A stretch of DNA of 64,000 nucleotides from Streptomyces sp. CB02959 (GTDB lineage Bacteria; Actinomycetota; Actinomycetes; Streptomycetales; Streptomycetaceae), in the NCBI RefSeq assembly GCF_002803155.1, contig NZ_NNBP01000010.1, forward strand, positions 124,001-188,000, written 5' to 3'. The translations under genes were made by a program, and so were the position numbers. Below, piece after piece: positions 1 through 10,681 of this stretch; position 1 is the first letter of the stretch, and each line of letters starts with the position of its first letter. Below the pieces are notes generated by a model. The model was not told the DNA's origin and did no database searches. It saw only the letters and a program-made list of their open reading frames with translations.

Positions 1-1483
1 GTGCGGCGGACGGTTCGGCCCAGTCCAGTACGCAGCGGTCGCGGGTGGCCGGATCCTGCGGGTCCGGCCAGTTGGTGCCGAGGCCGTCCCCGTGCGCCGC
101 GCCGCCCTCCTGCGCGGCGAACTCGCGCCGCCGGCCGGCCCGTACGGCCTCCGCCAGCTCCGGATCCGGGTGGTCGGTGAAGTACTGCCACGGTGTGCGC
201 GCGCCCCACTCCTCGCCCATGAAGAGCATCGGGGTGAAGGGGGAGCACAGCACCAGTGCGGCGGCGCAGGCGAGCAGGCCGGGGGAGAGCGCGGCGGTGA
301 GCCGGTCGCCGTGGGCGCGGTTGCCGATCTGGTCGTGGGTCTGGGCGTAGGCGAGCAGTCGGTGCGGCGGGGTCGCCCGCAGGTCGAGCGGCGCGCCGTG
401 GCTGCGGCCGCGGAAGCCGGAGTGGCCGCCGTCGTGGAAGAAGCCGCCGGTGAGGGTCTTGGCGAGGGCGGCGAGCGGCGCGCGGGCGAAGTCGGCGTAG
501 TAGCCGTGGGATTCACCGGTCAGTGCGGTGTGCAGGGCGTGGTGGAAGTCGTCGTTCCACTGGGCGTGCAGCCCGAGCCCGCCCGCCGCCCGCGGTGCGG
601 TGGTGCGCGGGTCGTTGCGGTCGGACTCGGCGATCAGGAACAGCGGGCGGCGCAGCTGGACGGCGAGCGCGTCCACGGCGGCGGACAGTTCGGCCAGGAA
701 GTGCTGGGCGCGGTCGTCGTGCAGGGCGTGCACGGCGTCCAGCCGGAGTCCGTCGACGCGGTAGTCGCGCAGCCAGCCGAGTGCGCTCCCGATGAGGTAG
801 CGGCGGACGTCGTCGGAACCGGGGGCGTCGAGGTTGACCGCCGCTCCCCAGGGCGTGTGGTGGGCGTCGGTGAAGTACGGGCCGAACTCCGGGAGGTGGT
901 TGCCGGACGGGCCGAGGTGGTTGTGGACCACGTCGAGGACCACCCCGAGGCCGTGGCGGTGCGCGGCGTCCACGAACCGCTTCAGCCCGTCGGGCCCGCC
1001 GTACGGTTCGTGCACCGCCCAGGGCGCGATCCCGTCGTACCCCCACCCGTGGGTCCCGGGGAACGGGCAGACCGGCATCAGGGAGACGTGGGTGATGCCG
1101 AGGTCGGCGAGGTGGCGCAGGCGGTCCGCGGCGGCGTCGAAGGTGCCTTCGGGCGTGTACGTGCCGATGTGCAGTTCGTAGAGGACCGCGCCGGGCAGCG
1201 GGCGGCCGGGCCAGGGGTGCCGCCAGGCGAACCGGGCGTGCTCGACGACCGCGCCGGGTCCGCCGGGGCCGTCCGGCAGCCGGGCGGCGCGCGGATCGGG
1301 CCGCGGTGGGCCGCCGTCGAGCCGGAAGGCGTAGCGGTCGCCGTCGCCGGCCGGTGCGTCCGCGCGCCACCAACCGGGGCGGCCGGGGGAGCGTTCCAGC
1401 GGTACCGGGGGTTCGCCGGACCGGTCGCCGGCCCAGTGGAGGGCGACCCGCCCGGCGTCCGGTGCCCATACCTCGAACAGCAC
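1..1483 (-). CDS. treZ: Malto-oligosyltrehalose trehalohydrolase (TreZ), 3' end cut by window edge
   Basis: This GH13 enzyme releases free trehalose from maltooligosyl-trehalose made by TreY, the second step of the cytosolic TreYZ route from glycogen. The reading frame is open from a GTG at 1483 to the window edge (about 494 codons seen), so the C-terminus is missing. The N-terminus LFEVWAPDAGRVAL is typical of the family's first beta domain. The barrel shows VVLDVVHNHLGPSGNH, DGLRLDAVHAL (putative nucleophile Asp249), FLIAESD (putative acid/base Glu286) and QTHDQIGNR. The start is set by a GAAGGAGG box a few bases upstream. treY lies about 900 bp away on the same strand, separated by an oppositely oriented FHA gene, so the two are probably not one transcript. 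Identification is firm. Confidence 0.95.
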   Translation of the reverse strand, partial: MLFEVWAPDAGRVALHWAGDRSGEPPVPLERSPGRPGWWRADAPAGDGDRYAFRLDGGPPRPDPRAARLPDGPGGPGAVVEHARFAWRHPWPGRPLPGAVLYELHIGTYTPEGTFDAAADRLRHLADLGITHVSLMPVCPFPGTHGWGYDGIAPWAVHEPYGGPDGLKRFVDAAHRHGLGVVLDVVHNHLGPSGNHLPEFGPYFTDAHHTPWGAAVNLDAPGSDDVRRYLIGSALGWLRDYRVDGLRLDAVHALHDDRAQHFLAELSAAVDALAVQLRRPLFLIAESDRNDPRTTAPRAAGGLGLHAQWNDDFHHALHTALTGESHGYYADFARAPLAALAKTLTGGFFHDGGHSGFRGRSHGAPLDLRATPPHRLLAYAQTHDQIGNRAHGDRLTAALSPGLLACAAALVLCSPFTPMLFMGEEWGARTPWQYFTDHPDPELAEAVRAGRRREFAAQEGGAAHGDGLGTNWPDPQDPATRDRCVLDWAEPSAA

Positions 1484-1641
1484 GGTTGTCCTCCTTCGTC
1501 GCCCGGCGCGGCCGCCGCGGCCCGGCGCCGGGCCGTTCCCCGACGACGAAAGCACGCCGCCGCCCCGGACGGAAGGACGCCGTGCGGCGGGGCACCGACG
1601 TCGCCTGGACACCGACTCACCGCAGGCCGGAGAATTACGCC

Positions 1642-2196
1642 ATGACTTCGCTCCAGTTCCCCGCGCGGCCTTCGGACGCCGATCGGGAACGCGCACTTGA
1701 GCTGCTGCGCGAGGGCGCGGCGGAGGGACGGCTGTCCCAGGACACTTTCCTGCGGCGGCTGGAACTCGTCCTGACGGCCCAGCAGCACTCCGAACTCGCC
1801 CTGGCCACCGCCGATCTGGAGCGACACGGCAAGGTCCAGGGGCTGCTGCTGCGGATGGTCGGCCGGGTGTCGGCGTTCCACATCCGGCTGCGCAGGGCCT
1901 GGCGCACGGAGCGGTTGCCGAAGCTGCTGCTGCCGGTGCCCGGACCGTTCCCGCTGTCGATCGGGCGGGCCCCGGGCGTCGGCCTGCGGCTCAACCACGA
2001 CACGGTCTCCCGGCACCATGCCGAGCTGCGCAGCGAGGGCACCGGCTGGATGCTGCGCGACCTCGGCTCCACCAACGGCACCTGCGTCAACGGCCGCCGG
2101 CTGGTCGGCGAGATAGCGGTCGGCCCCGGCGACCACATCCGGTTCGGCCAGGTGGACTACGTACTGACGGAGCGTCAGGCGCCCACCGAGCGCTGA
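1642..2196 (+). CDS. DUF1707-FHA domain protein
   Basis: A 184-residue cytosolic protein. Residues about 10-60 form a DUF1707-type domain (DADRERALELLREGAAEGRL onward), a short helical module common in actinobacteria. Residues about 105-180 form a forkhead-associated domain, with SIGRAP, SRHHAEL and DLGSTNGTCVNG carrying the Arg, Ser, His and Asn positions expected to bind phosphothreonine. A basic linker (HIRLRRAWRTERLPK) joins them. It probably reads out Ser/Thr kinase signalling, but its partner is unknown. A start at ATG 1642 fits the domain boundary and a GGAGA upstream. It is transcribed away from treZ and faces treY, so its place among trehalose genes may be coincidence or regulatory. 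Confidence 0.85.
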   Translation: MTSLQFPARPSDADRERALELLREGAAEGRLSQDTFLRRLELVLTAQQHSELALATADLERHGKVQGLLLRMVGRVSAFHIRLRRAWRTERLPKLLLPVPGPFPLSIGRAPGVGLRLNHDTVSRHHAELRSEGTGWMLRDLGSTNGTCVNGRRLVGEIAVGPGDHIRFGQVDYVLTERQAPTER

Positions 2197-2245
2197 ACGA
2201 GCGGGGCCGGGTCCCGGCGCCCGAGGCCCGGTGCGGGCGCGGCCC

Positions 2246-2273
2246 GGCGCCGGTGCCGGCCGGCACCGGCGCC
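2246..2273. terminator. Perfect hairpin between convergent FHA gene and treY
   Basis: Two perfect 12-base arms (GGCGCCGGTGCC and its complement) flank GGCC. The site lies 50 bp after the FHA gene stop and 122 bp after the treY stop, so it can end both transcripts. There is no U-tract, as is usual in Streptomyces. Confidence 0.7.
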
Positions 2274-2395
2274 CCGCTCACCGCCGCCCACGTTGGCTGA
2301 CGCATCGTCAGTAATGCGCACTGCCGGTACGACACACCGCCGGTACGGCGCACCGTCGGCGCGCCGGCTGTGGCGCTCCACCCGTCGCCCCGCCG

Positions 2396-4912
2396 CTACT
2401 CCCGTACGAGCAGCGCCACCGGCCACTCCGCCAGCAGGCCGTCCACCCCCACCGCCGCGCCGCCCGCCAGCGTGCGGCCGGTCAGCACCTCCCGCCACGC
2501 GCCCCCCGACGGCAGCCGCAGCACGGTGTCCCACCAGCCGCCGGTCTCCCGCAGCCGCAGCGACAACCTGGTCACCGCCGTCACCACCCGCCCCCCGCGG
2601 ACGAACGCCACGCAGTGCTCGGCCGCCGGGCCCTCCGCGGCCAGCGGCTCGTACGACGCGGCGGCACCGAACCACTCCGGGTGCGCCCGCCGCAGCCGCA
2701 GCGCGGCGGCCGTCAGGCGCAGCTTCCCGGCGGACGGACCGGTCGGCGCGGCGCCGCCGTCCAGCTCCGCGAGCAGTTCCGGAGCGAACCGCGGGGGCCG
2801 CCGGTTGTCCGGATCGACCAGCGCCGTGTACTCCTGCTCGGTGCCCTGGTAGAGGTCGGGGACGCCGGGCAGGGTCAGGTGCAGCAGCGTCGCGCCGAGG
2901 GCGTTCGCCCGGATGAACGGGGCGAGTTCCGCCTCCAGCGCGGCCAGCCGACCGGCCGCCGGACCGCACGGCCCACTACGGACGAACTCCGCCACCGCCT
3001 CCTCGTACACCGCGTCCGGCTCCGTCCAGGAGGTGCGCAGCCCGGCCTCCCGTACGGCCTTGAGGACCGCGGGCGCCAGCCGCGCCCCGGTGTCGCCGGA
3101 AGCCGACCCCGCCGCCGTCGGGTCGCCGGTGGCGGACGCCCCCAGCCCGAACGCGGTCTGCCAGGCCGTCCACGCCACCATCGGATCCACCGGAACCGCG
3201 CCGTCCGCCTCCTCCCTCCCGTCGGTCACCGCGCTCAGCAGGTCCCGCCACCGGTCCGGGCACTCCGACAGCACCGCGATCCGCGCCCGCACATCGGCAC
3301 TGCGCTTGGTGTCGTGCGTGGAGAGCACCGTGCCGCTCTCCGGCCAGTCCCGCTGCATCCGCGCGCAGTACTCGTGGAACGTCCCGGGCCCCAGCGCCGG
3401 CTCCCCGGGATCGCCCCCGACCTCGCAGGCCGACAGCAGCACCGGATAGCGGTAGAAGGCGGTGTCCTCCACGGACTTGGCGTGCAGCGCCGACGCGGTC
3501 TGGGCGAACCGCGCCGCGAAGCCCGCGACATCGGGGTCCACGGCACCGGGGTCCGGCGCACCGTCCCCGCCGCCCGCGCCGTCCCCGCCGTACGTGAACC
3601 GCCCCAGCGCCAGGTCGTGGACCAGATCCACCGCCCCGGCCTCCTCCGGCACCCGGAACGTGGCCCGGGCCCGTTCCGCCGCGCCGCCCAGCATCGCCGC
3701 GTCCGCCGCCGCCCGCACGGCGTCCGTGGCGTCACCGGCGTACGGGCGGTAGACCGGCAGCCGCACCAGGAGTTCCCGGACCGCCTGCCGCAGCGCCCAG
3801 GGCGCGTGGTCGCCCGGCCGGGGCACCCGCGCGGCGATCCGGGCCGCGGTCCGCACCAGCCGCTCCACCTCCGCCGCCAGGTCGTGTTCGACGACCTCGT
3901 AGGCGGCCCGCCGCACCGTCTCCTCCCAGTCGCCGCCCTCGTCGGCCAGCGGGGTGACGAAGTCGCGGTAGTGCGAGAACAGCCGCCCGGCGCCCTGCGG
4001 GCAGACGAACAGCCCGTCGATGTGGCGGAGCGCGTCATAGCCCGTGGTGCCCGCGCACGCCCAGCCGTCCGGCAGCCGCTCGGCACCGGTCAGGATCTTC
4101 TCCACCACCGTCCAGCAGCCCTTGGTGCCGGCCCGCAGCCGCGCCAGATAGCCGCCCGGATCCACCAGCCCGTCCGGATGGTCGATCCGCAGCCCGTCGA
4201 CGACCCCCTCCCGGATCAGCCGCAGCACCGTCCCGTGGGTGGCGTCGAACACCTCGGGATCCTCGGCGCGGATCCCGATCAGCTCCGAAATGGTGAAGAA
4301 GCGCCGGTAGTTGAGCTCCGTGCGGGCCAGCCGCCACCAGGCGAGGCGGTACCACTGCGCCGCAAGGAGGCGCTCCAGCGGCAGCCGCTCCGTACCGGGA
4401 CGCAAGGGGAAGACCTGCTCCCCGTAGTGCAGTTCCCGTCCCTCGACCCGGAACCGGTGCAGCTCGTCCCCGATCCGCCCCTCCAGTACGGGCAGCAGCA
4501 GCCGCCCGCCGTGCCCGCCGTCCCAGTCGATGTCGAACCAGCGCGCGTACGGCGATGCCGGGCCGTCGCGCAGCACCTCCCACAGCGGTCCGTTGAGCGA
4601 CACCGGCGAGGGCACCGCCATGTGGTTGGGCACGATGTCGACCACCAGCCCGAGGCCGTGCCCCCGGGCCGTCGCCGCCAGCGCCTGCAGCCCCTCCTCG
4701 CCGCCCAGCTCGGCCCGCACCGCCGAGTGGCCGGTCACGTCGTACCCGTGGGCGGACCCCGGCACCGCCTCCAGTACGGGCGAGAGGTGGAGATGGGACA
4801 CTCCGAGTGCGGCGAGGTACGGGACCGCCCGCTCGGCGGCGGCGAACGGGAAGTCCGGCTGGAGCTGCAGCCGGTAGGTGGCGGTCGGCGACGGACTCGA
4901 AGGCTGCGTCAT
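2396..4912 (-). CDS. treY: Malto-oligosyltrehalose synthase (TreY)
   Basis: This GH13 family 26 enzyme converts the reducing-end alpha-1,4 bond of maltodextrin to the alpha,alpha-1,1 bond of trehalose; TreZ then cuts trehalose off. Of 838 residues, the N-terminus TATYRLQLQPDFPF is diagnostic. Further motifs are VDIVPNHMAV, VDGLRIDHPDGL (putative nucleophile Asp244), WTVVEKIL (general acid Glu), THDTKRSADVRARI, and the C-terminal LPGVPDLYQGTE. The ATG at 4912 is chosen because the conserved region begins about 12 residues in. In-frame starts at 4963 and 4978 would add 17-22 unconserved residues, and no start has a convincing ribosome site. Length is within the family range. It is probably monocistronic. 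Confidence 0.95.
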   Translation of the reverse strand: MTQPSSPSPTATYRLQLQPDFPFAAAERAVPYLAALGVSHLHLSPVLEAVPGSAHGYDVTGHSAVRAELGGEEGLQALAATARGHGLGLVVDIVPNHMAVPSPVSLNGPLWEVLRDGPASPYARWFDIDWDGGHGGRLLLPVLEGRIGDELHRFRVEGRELHYGEQVFPLRPGTERLPLERLLAAQWYRLAWWRLARTELNYRRFFTISELIGIRAEDPEVFDATHGTVLRLIREGVVDGLRIDHPDGLVDPGGYLARLRAGTKGCWTVVEKILTGAERLPDGWACAGTTGYDALRHIDGLFVCPQGAGRLFSHYRDFVTPLADEGGDWEETVRRAAYEVVEHDLAAEVERLVRTAARIAARVPRPGDHAPWALRQAVRELLVRLPVYRPYAGDATDAVRAAADAAMLGGAAERARATFRVPEEAGAVDLVHDLALGRFTYGGDGAGGGDGAPDPGAVDPDVAGFAARFAQTASALHAKSVEDTAFYRYPVLLSACEVGGDPGEPALGPGTFHEYCARMQRDWPESGTVLSTHDTKRSADVRARIAVLSECPDRWRDLLSAVTDGREEADGAVPVDPMVAWTAWQTAFGLGASATGDPTAAGSASGDTGARLAPAVLKAVREAGLRTSWTEPDAVYEEAVAEFVRSGPCGPAAGRLAALEAELAPFIRANALGATLLHLTLPGVPDLYQGTEQEYTALVDPDNRRPPRFAPELLAELDGGAAPTGPSAGKLRLTAAALRLRRAHPEWFGAAASYEPLAAEGPAAEHCVAFVRGGRVVTAVTRLSLRLRETGGWWDTVLRLPSGGAWREVLTGRTLAGGAAVGVDGLLAEWPVALLVRE

Positions 4913-5076
4913 GGGAACACCCGTACCCCGCCGACGGCCCGTTCTGTCATCGGGTTGCGTCATCCCGGGCCGTCCCACCCGTCGTGTTTTCGTCCGAGCC
5001 GTCAGGCCGACGGGCGAACGGCCTTCGTACGTACTGCCCGTACGGATCGTGCCGGTGTGCCGGATAGCTTCTTGTG

Positions 5077-6345
5077 ATGACCGCTGCCACCACCTATCGC
5101 CGGGTGCTCGCCCTGAGTGGGCCGCTGCTGCCCGTCGTGTCCTTCCTGGGGCGGCTGCCGACCGCCATGTGCCAGCTCGGCAGCGTGCTGCTGGTGGCCG
5201 CGACGAGCGGTTCGCTGACCACCGCCGGCCTGGTGGGCGGCGCGCTGGCGGCCGGTCAGACGGTCGCCGGCCCGCTGATGGGGCGGCTCGCGGACCGGCA
5301 CGGCCAGCGTCCGGTGGTGCTGGTCGCCTGCTGGATCAACGCGTTCGCGGTGGCGGCCCTGGTGGCGGCCGCCGTGGCCCGGACGGCGACGCCGCCGCTC
5401 GCCCTGCTGGGCCTGCTGGCCGGGGCGAGCGTGCCGCAGATCGGCCCGCTGGCCCGCACCCGGCTGGTCGCCCTGGCGCACCGCGCGGGGGCCGACGACC
5501 GGCTGGTGAGCGCCGCGCTCTCCTTGGAAGGCACCCTGGACGAGGTGTCGTTCGTGCTGGGTCCGGCACTGGTGGGGCTGGCCGCCACTCTGGTGCACCC
5601 GGCGGTGGCGCTGGCACTGGCCGCGGTACTGCTGGCGGTCTGCGGCTCGGCGTTCGCCCTGCACCCGAGCGCGGTGGCCGTGCGGCCCGCCGCGGACCGG
5701 GCCCCGCGGACCGCCCGCCCGGCCCGCACCCGGATGCCCCGCGCGGTCCACGCCATGCGCCTGTCCACGGCTCTCCAGGGCGCCATGTTCGGCGCCTGCC
5801 AGGCCGGCATCACCGCGCTCACCGAACGCCTCCACCAGCCCGCCCAGGCGGGCCTGGTGTACGCGGCGATGGGCGTGATGAGCGCGGTGGCGGGACGCTC
5901 GCTCGCGCTGGTACCGGCCCGGATCGGCCTGCCGGCCCGCTGGCGGGCGGCCGCCGTCGGGCTGATCGTGCTGTCCGCGCCGCTGCTCTTCGTCCGGTCG
6001 CTGGGGGCGCTCTATCTGGTCGTCGTGGTGCTCGGGGTGGCTTTCGCGCCGCACCTGATCACTCTCTTCGGGCTCACCGAACGGCTGGTGCCCGCAACCC
6101 GGCTGGCCGAGTCGATGGCGTTCCTCACCAGCGCGGTGGTCGGCGGCCAGGCCCTGGCACTGGCCGTCTCCGGGCGGCTCGCCGACACGTACGGCCCGTC
6201 CGCGGCCTTCGCGGTCGCGGTGGGCGCCGCCGTGCTGGTCCTCGTCGTCGCCCTGGTCACCCGGGTCGGCTCCCGGCCGACCGCGCCCGTGCGCGTCTCC
6301 CGCCCCGGGCAGGAGGCCGCGCCGGACCGCGCCCAGACCCCCTGA
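5077..6345 (+). CDS. MFS transporter, 12-TM efflux type
   Basis: A major facilitator superfamily membrane protein of 422 residues with about 12 hydrophobic segments. A motif-A-like loop (PLMGRLADRHGQRPVV) lies between TM2 and TM3, as in drug:H+ antiporters. The sequence between residues 110 and 180 (ASVPQIGPLARTRLVALAH, then EGTLDEVSFVLGPALVG) matches actinobacterial MFS proteins of unknown substrate. The start could be GTG 5074 or ATG 5077; the upstream region has no strong GGAGG. Its stop is 41 bp from the end of convergent glgX. The substrate cannot be named from sequence, and nothing ties it to sugar export beyond position. Confidence 0.85.
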   Translation: MTAATTYRRVLALSGPLLPVVSFLGRLPTAMCQLGSVLLVAATSGSLTTAGLVGGALAAGQTVAGPLMGRLADRHGQRPVVLVACWINAFAVAALVAAAVARTATPPLALLGLLAGASVPQIGPLARTRLVALAHRAGADDRLVSAALSLEGTLDEVSFVLGPALVGLAATLVHPAVALALAAVLLAVCGSAFALHPSAVAVRPAADRAPRTARPARTRMPRAVHAMRLSTALQGAMFGACQAGITALTERLHQPAQAGLVYAAMGVMSAVAGRSLALVPARIGLPARWRAAAVGLIVLSAPLLFVRSLGALYLVVVVLGVAFAPHLITLFGLTERLVPATRLAESMAFLTSAVVGGQALALAVSGRLADTYGPSAAFAVAVGAAVLVLVVALVTRVGSRPTAPVRVSRPGQEAAPDRAQTP

Positions 6346-6349
6346 ACCC

Positions 6350-6376
6350 GCGGCCCCCGCGCTGCCGCGGGGCCGC
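6350..6376. terminator. Bidirectional hairpin between MFS gene and glgX
   Basis: Arms GCGGCCCC and GGGGCCGC pair perfectly across an 11-base loop, inside the 41-bp gap between two convergent genes. Confidence 0.6.
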
Positions 6377-6386
6377 GCCGGACCGC

Positions 6387-8660
<2,274 letters not shown>

Positions 8661-9223
8661 GCGTAGACTCTTCCACTTTCTCTACGGGCGGCGGCGACTC
8701 CACGACACGCGTCCGCGGACCGCATCGGAATCCTTCCCAACGTGTCCAAATTGCCGGATAGCGGGAGATTTTCGTGTGAACTCCGCTGAACGGTGGTCGA
8801 TCTTCGGCGATGTCGGATTGTCCTACTGTGCGCTGATCGTGGGTCGGCGGCCCGTGCGCACGGCCGGGTGCGGGGCGGGGGACTGCTACGGCTACCCCAA
8901 AAGCGGCGTCTCTGCCACGGACTACCTCACATGCGTGCAGTTCGCCAGCGGTACCCCGGCCAATCGCGGTGCCCGCGGTCGGCCGGGCTCCCGGCGGCGC
9001 TGTCAACGGCCCGCCGCCGGGACACTCCATCGCGTGGGCCGGAAAGCGCCCCCTATCCCCACCAGGGCTATGAATCCGCTCACTCCCCCAGCGCTTTCCG
9101 GTCACAACCGGCACTATGGGCAAGGGGAGTTGGCATCCGACTCGATGCATCCTGCTGCACCGCCCCCCGCGCCGCAGTAGTCTGCCTTGATCGTTGGCAC
9201 GGGGGTTCGGGAGGCGGTGGCAG
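8661..9223. other. Divergent intergenic region between glgX and the HEPN gene
   Basis: This 563-bp stretch holds no ORF I would call. It should carry the divergent promoters. Visible elements are a perfect 12-bp palindrome CCGTGCGCACGG at 8852-8863, an inverted repeat CCGGT-CACA-ACCGG at 9098-9111, and a TAGTCT -10-like hexamer at 9178-9183 upstream of the HEPN gene. Their function is untested. Confidence 0.4.
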
Positions 9224-10474
9224 GTGAGCGGCGGGCTGGAGTTGCCCCCTGGTGACGAGAGTCATGAGGGCCACGAGGCCGGCTCCGTGGACGCACCGCC
9301 CGGCACGGTGTCCCTGGCCCGACCGCTGGAGATCGGTGCGGAACTCGACTGGGGCGCCGACGCCTGGAGCGAGGTGCGCACCCGCGCCCGCCGGGCCGGA
9401 CGCGCCTATATCTGGCTGAATCTCGTCGAGCAGCGCCTACGGGCCGTCGTCGCGGCCGTCCTGCGTCCCATCTACGAGCCGGTGCACGGCGACGAATGGG
9501 TCATCGCGGCGGCCGGACCCGCGGGCCAGGAATGGGTCCAGCGCGCGGTCGCGGTCCGCGAGGTCAGCCGCCGCAAGGGCTATCTCCTCGACCCCGCCGA
9601 CGACAACATCGTCAGCTTCCTGACGCTCCCGCAGCTCCGCGAGCTGATGGTCCAGCACTGGCCCTGCTTCGAGCCCTACGTGGACGACCGGCGCGAGGTC
9701 GAGCTGGTCCTCGACGAGCTGGAGGTCGCGCGCAACATCGTCTCCCGCAACCGCGCACTGTCCGAGACCGTCCTGGCCCAGGCCGAGCGGGCCTCCGCCC
9801 GGCTGTTGGACATCCTCGGTTCCGGGGCCGGCACCCGTATCTCCGGGCGGCTGCCCATCGACGCCGTCGAGGACCTCGTCGGCGACCGGTACGCCGACGT
9901 CGTCGGGGTGCACCCCGACCGGGTGCGGCTCCAGCGCCAGCTGCCCGCGGAGGACCTCTTCGGCGGCGCCCGCCGGCTCGACGCGGTGGGCATAGGACTC
10001 AACCTCCTGGTCCAGAACTACTCCGGCCGCCGGCTGGTCCGGCTCGCCGAGTCCGGCTGCCGGGTCCGGCTGCTCTTCCTCAATCCGGCCAGCAGCGCGG
10101 TCCGCCGCCGGGAGCGCGAAATCGGCCTGAAGAAGGGCGAGATGAGCCGCGCCATCGAGATGAACATCCTGCACATGCGGCGGGTCCGGGCCCGGCTGCG
10201 GGATCCCGGGGCCTTCGAGATCCAGGTCTTCGACGAGACCCCGCGCTTCACCGCCTACCTCGTCGACGGCGACGGGCCCGACGGCCTGGCCGTCGTCCAG
10301 CCCTACCTCCGCAAGAGCCGCGGGATGGAGACGCCGGTGTTCGTGCTGCGCGGCGGCGGTCGCGAGGTGGTCCGCCAGGACGCCCGCGACGGCCGGGACG
10401 TCGACCACGGGCTCTTCGAGATCTACCGCGAGGAGTTCGAGAGCGTCTGGGCGGACTCGCGGCCGGTCTCCTGA
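9224..10474 (+). CDS. SAV2148-family HEPN domain protein
   Basis: A 416-residue soluble protein I recognise as the Streptomyces SAV2148 family, annotated with a HEPN domain. The N-terminal third (residues about 45-130) contains IWLNLVEQRLRAVVAAVLRP, a HEPN-like helical stretch. The C-terminal half (about 265-400: DAVGIGLNLLVQNYSGRRL, GCRVRLLFLNPASSAVRRRE, RFTAYLVDGDG, VVQPYLRKSRGMETPVFVL) resembles the phospholipase-D-like folds found at the end of some regulators, but I see no HKD catalytic motif. That resemblance is inference. The GTG at 9224 follows GGGAGG; an in-frame TTG at 9194 is less likely. Its role is unknown. The micro-ORF and exonuclease downstream have their own promoter motif. 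Confidence 0.85.
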   Translation: MSGGLELPPGDESHEGHEAGSVDAPPGTVSLARPLEIGAELDWGADAWSEVRTRARRAGRAYIWLNLVEQRLRAVVAAVLRPIYEPVHGDEWVIAAAGPAGQEWVQRAVAVREVSRRKGYLLDPADDNIVSFLTLPQLRELMVQHWPCFEPYVDDRREVELVLDELEVARNIVSRNRALSETVLAQAERASARLLDILGSGAGTRISGRLPIDAVEDLVGDRYADVVGVHPDRVRLQRQLPAEDLFGGARRLDAVGIGLNLLVQNYSGRRLVRLAESGCRVRLLFLNPASSAVRRREREIGLKKGEMSRAIEMNILHMRRVRARLRDPGAFEIQVFDETPRFTAYLVDGDGPDGLAVVQPYLRKSRGMETPVFVLRGGGREVVRQDARDGRDVDHGLFEIYREEFESVWADSRPVS

Positions 10475-10512
10475 CCCGTCCCGGGCGCCGGGGCGCCGGG
10501 CGGCCCGGCCCG

Positions 10513-10535
10513 TTGTCAGTGGTGCGTGGGAGAGT
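10513..10535 (+). promoter_or_regulatory. PafBC/RecA-NDp-like DNA-damage promoter motif
   Basis: TTGTCAGTG (10513-10521) is followed by exactly 8 bases and then GAGAGT (10530-10535). The known motif for LexA-independent damage induction in actinobacteria is TTGTCRGTG-N8-TANNNT, so only the first base of the -10 part deviates. It sits 38 bp before a micro-ORF coupled to a DnaQ-like exonuclease, which fits a DNA repair role. Confidence 0.6.
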
Positions 10536-10573
10536 GGTCGAACCACGGGGGAGGCACCACCGAAGGAGGCCGC

Positions 10574-10681
10574 ATGAAGGAGCGCTGCGTGGAGGTCCGA
10601 GGGGCCCAAGGCCGCCGGAGCGTCGAGGACAGGCGCGCGCCGCGCGAGTGCGGGGCCGGGCGAAGCGAGGTCTCGGCATGA
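10574..10681 (+). CDS. 35-residue ORF translationally coupled to exonuclease
   Basis: This small ORF has a strong GAAGGAGG seven bases before its ATG and 35 codons. Its TGA overlaps the exonuclease start as ATGA (10678-10681). The product starts MKERCVEVRGAQGRRSVEDR and is charged, with two Cys and no hydrophobic segment. Because the exonuclease itself has only a weak GCGAGG upstream, this ORF may serve mainly to deliver ribosomes to it. It could also be a genuine small protein. I know no family. Confidence 0.5.
   Translation: MKERCVEVRGAQGRRSVEDRRAPRECGAGRSEVSA

Noticed and set aside
92..1645. 517-codon plus-strand frame
   Set aside because: Antisense to treZ, which has all catalytic motifs. 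The composition is a mirror of the real gene.
2615..5077. 820-codon plus-strand frame over treY
   Set aside because: GC-driven shadow; treY on the other strand is unambiguous.
8793..9227. 144-codon plus-strand ORF in the glgX-HEPN gap
   Set aside because: No ribosome site, no motif, Arg/Ser/Gly-rich, and it overlaps the start of the HEPN gene out of frame.
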